Below are positions 36,888 to 38,021 of a DNA stretch of 38,021 bases, piece by piece. The position numbers and the translations under genes are program-made. The notes beneath the pieces were generated by a model. It ran no database searches. It saw nothing but the letters and a program-made list of their open reading frames with translations, and was not told where the DNA came from. Source of the stretch: Paracoccus maritimus (lineage in GTDB: Bacteria; Pseudomonadota; Alphaproteobacteria; Rhodobacterales; Rhodobacteraceae); assembly GCF_025195095.1 (NCBI RefSeq), contig NZ_JANAVZ010000018.1, positions 1 to 38,021 on the forward strand, written 5' to 3'. How positions within the stretch are numbered: the stretch's first letter is position 1; every line of letters begins with the position of its first letter.

Positions 36888-38021
36888 TCACTTGGGTTCG
36901 TCATCTGCTGCTGCGACATCTGGCGCATCCGCAACGTCGATCATCAACGAGCCAGCAGCCTCGGCATCCGCCGCGTCACTGCCGAACATGGTGGCCAAGG
37001 CGCGGTCCACATCGGGTTCTTCGGCGAACAGATCGCCTCCGACCGGGGTCTCATCGACAAGATCCAGCAATTCGTCAAACGACACGGTGATTCCCGCATT
37101 CGCCCGGTCACCGCTGTCGATGATCTCGTTCAGCAGGTCGTCGATCTCGGCATCGACATCCGCCGCGCGAGTGGAAGCGTCCTCGGCGATCACACCCGTC
37201 AATGCGCCAGTCAGGCCAAGACCGTCTAGAAGGTCATCGACCGGATCCTCGACAGACGCCAGGCGATCCGTGCCGGACTCGCCGGGAACGTCGTCGGATA
37301 GCAGATCCTCGAAGATGCGCGAGGAGGACTGATCCAGATCCGAGGAAGAGCCGCCCTGATTGGATGTCGCAGAGGGTTGATCGGCCAGAAGACCCGAGAG
37401 AAAGCCATCATCGTCCGACGGCAAGGCCTCTGTCGGGTCGTCCGATGTGGTGGCGGATATCTGGTCCACAGGGTCGGCGACAGCCGCACCTGTAAGGCCT
37501 TCCTGATCGCCATCATCACCCTTGGCGGAATCGGAAACACTGCGGCGAGGCATCTCATCGCTGCTTCGTCCCTCGACCGGCAGACTATCGGTCTGCTCAT
37601 CCGGAAGACCACGCTCGCCGGACAATGAATCTGTCGCGGTCTTGACCGCCTCGCCTGCGAAATCGATCAGGCCCGGCAAAATGCCATCGTCACCCAGGGT
37701 GGGTTCCAAAAGCGGCTGACCTACAGGTGCCGTGCGCGTGATAGACGCGTCCTCATCCTCGACAACAGGAGCTGCCACGTCGTTCGAAAGCCTTCTCTCG
37801 CCAAGAATGGATGAGGACGCCTGATTTGTGGATCCGTCTTGTCCAAGCACCGGATTGAACATGCCGCCGACCAGCCCGCCTCGTCCCAACAGGCCGTCCG
37901 TCACACCGCCGACAGAGCCGAGGACCGGATCAAGAACCGCTTCGACCACGCCGTCCTCGCCCAGAACCGGATCAAGGACACTATCGACCAGCCCGTCATC
38001 ACCCAGAGCCGGGTCCAGCAC
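36888..38021 (-). CDS. Second BapA-type repeat protein, C-terminal part (5' end beyond window)
   Basis: The frame is open to the window edge and gives the last 377 residues or so. It opens with three LDPxLGxDG-type repeats (LDPALGDDGLVDSV, LDPVLGEDGVVEAV, LDPVLGSVGGVTDG), the same unit as in the adhesin at 21597-23693. Degenerate copies follow (FNPVLGQDG, LEPTLGDDGILPG). The remaining 270 residues are Asp/Ser/Glu-rich and low in complexity (DDLLNEIIDSGDRANAG, SFDELLDLVDETPVGG) and end in DDEPK. A long acidic C-terminus would suit a type I signal. It is almost certainly a paralogue and a second substrate of the same exporter (inference). No RTX nonapeptides and no cysteine are seen. Confidence 0.78.
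   Translation of the reverse strand: MLDPALGDDGLVDSVLDPVLGEDGVVEAVLDPVLGSVGGVTDGLLGRGGLVGGMFNPVLGQDGSTNQASSSILGERRLSNDVAAPVVEDEDASITRTAPVGQPLLEPTLGDDGILPGLIDFAGEAVKTATDSLSGERGLPDEQTDSLPVEGRSSDEMPRRSVSDSAKGDDGDQEGLTGAAVADPVDQISATTSDDPTEALPSDDDGFLSGLLADQPSATSNQGGSSSDLDQSSSRIFEDLLSDDVPGESGTDRLASVEDPVDDLLDGLGLTGALTGVIAEDASTRAADVDAEIDDLLNEIIDSGDRANAGITVSFDELLDLVDETPVGGDLFAEEPDVDRALATMFGSDAADAEAAGSLMIDVADAPDVAAADDEPK

Overview
The window is high-GC alphaproteobacterial DNA, most likely from Paracoccus or a close relative in the Rhodobacterales. This is inferred from the IS5-family and IS21-family remnants, a fragment of a rhodobacteral gene-transfer-agent baseplate protein, and a BapA-type surface-protein locus. 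The density of broken mobile genes suggests an accessory region such as a chromid, a plasmid or a chromosomal island. No rRNA, tRNA or CRISPR array was recognised.

Left part (1-10.1 kb). The 3' end of an IS5-type element and the tail of a serine recombinase lie upstream of an MscS channel gene. Two divergent sets of genes for glucose handling follow. The minus-strand set is doxX-family, VOC-family and zwf (glucose-6-phosphate dehydrogenase), with overlapping stops and starts. The plus-strand set is a GMC flavin oxidoreductase, a GH15 glucoamylase-type hydrolase, a cupin and an SMP-30 lactonase, all overlapping. None of the four plus-strand proteins shows a signal peptide. A cytoplasmic route from glucoside to glucose, lactone and aldonate beside zwf is therefore plausible.

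Middle part (10.1-18.7 kb). An FMN-dependent glutamate-synthase-like protein is followed by a PoxB-type pyruvate:quinone oxidoreductase. Next comes a PQQ glucose dehydrogenase gene reduced by internal deletion to 166 codons, then a cytochrome bo3 quinol oxidase operon (cyoABCD, without cyoE in the window). PoxB and the lost dehydrogenase are quinone reducers and Cyo is a quinol oxidase, so the block looks like an oxidative overflow module that has lost one branch.

Graveyard (18.7-21.3 kb). Fragments lie head to tail: phage terminase GpA, an acyl-CoA-dehydrogenase-like C-terminus, IstB, an unknown 170-codon frame, an IS3 orfB piece and a GTA baseplate piece. The first fragment abuts the stop codon of cyoD.

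Right part (21.3-38 kb). This is the most interesting region. A secreted BapA-type repeat protein of about 698 aa carries 25 tandem DPTDG(T/P/A) hexapeptides and an LDPxLxDGG-type repeat region. A short coiled-coil-like gene follows it. Divergent from these is a plus-strand set of hybrid histidine kinase, LuxR-type response regulator and GT4-like glycosyltransferase. It converges on a minus-strand type I secretion operon: TolC-like, LapB-type ABC transporter, HlyD-like, and a single-POTRA Omp85 barrel. Palindromes sit in the adhesin/kinase intergenic region and upstream of the secretion operon. A small XRE regulator with a palindromic operator-like site and a SulP transporter follow. The window ends inside a second, paralogous repeat protein. 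The working reading is one regulated surface-adhesin system whose substrates, exporter, regulators and accessory barrel and glycosyltransferase are encoded together.
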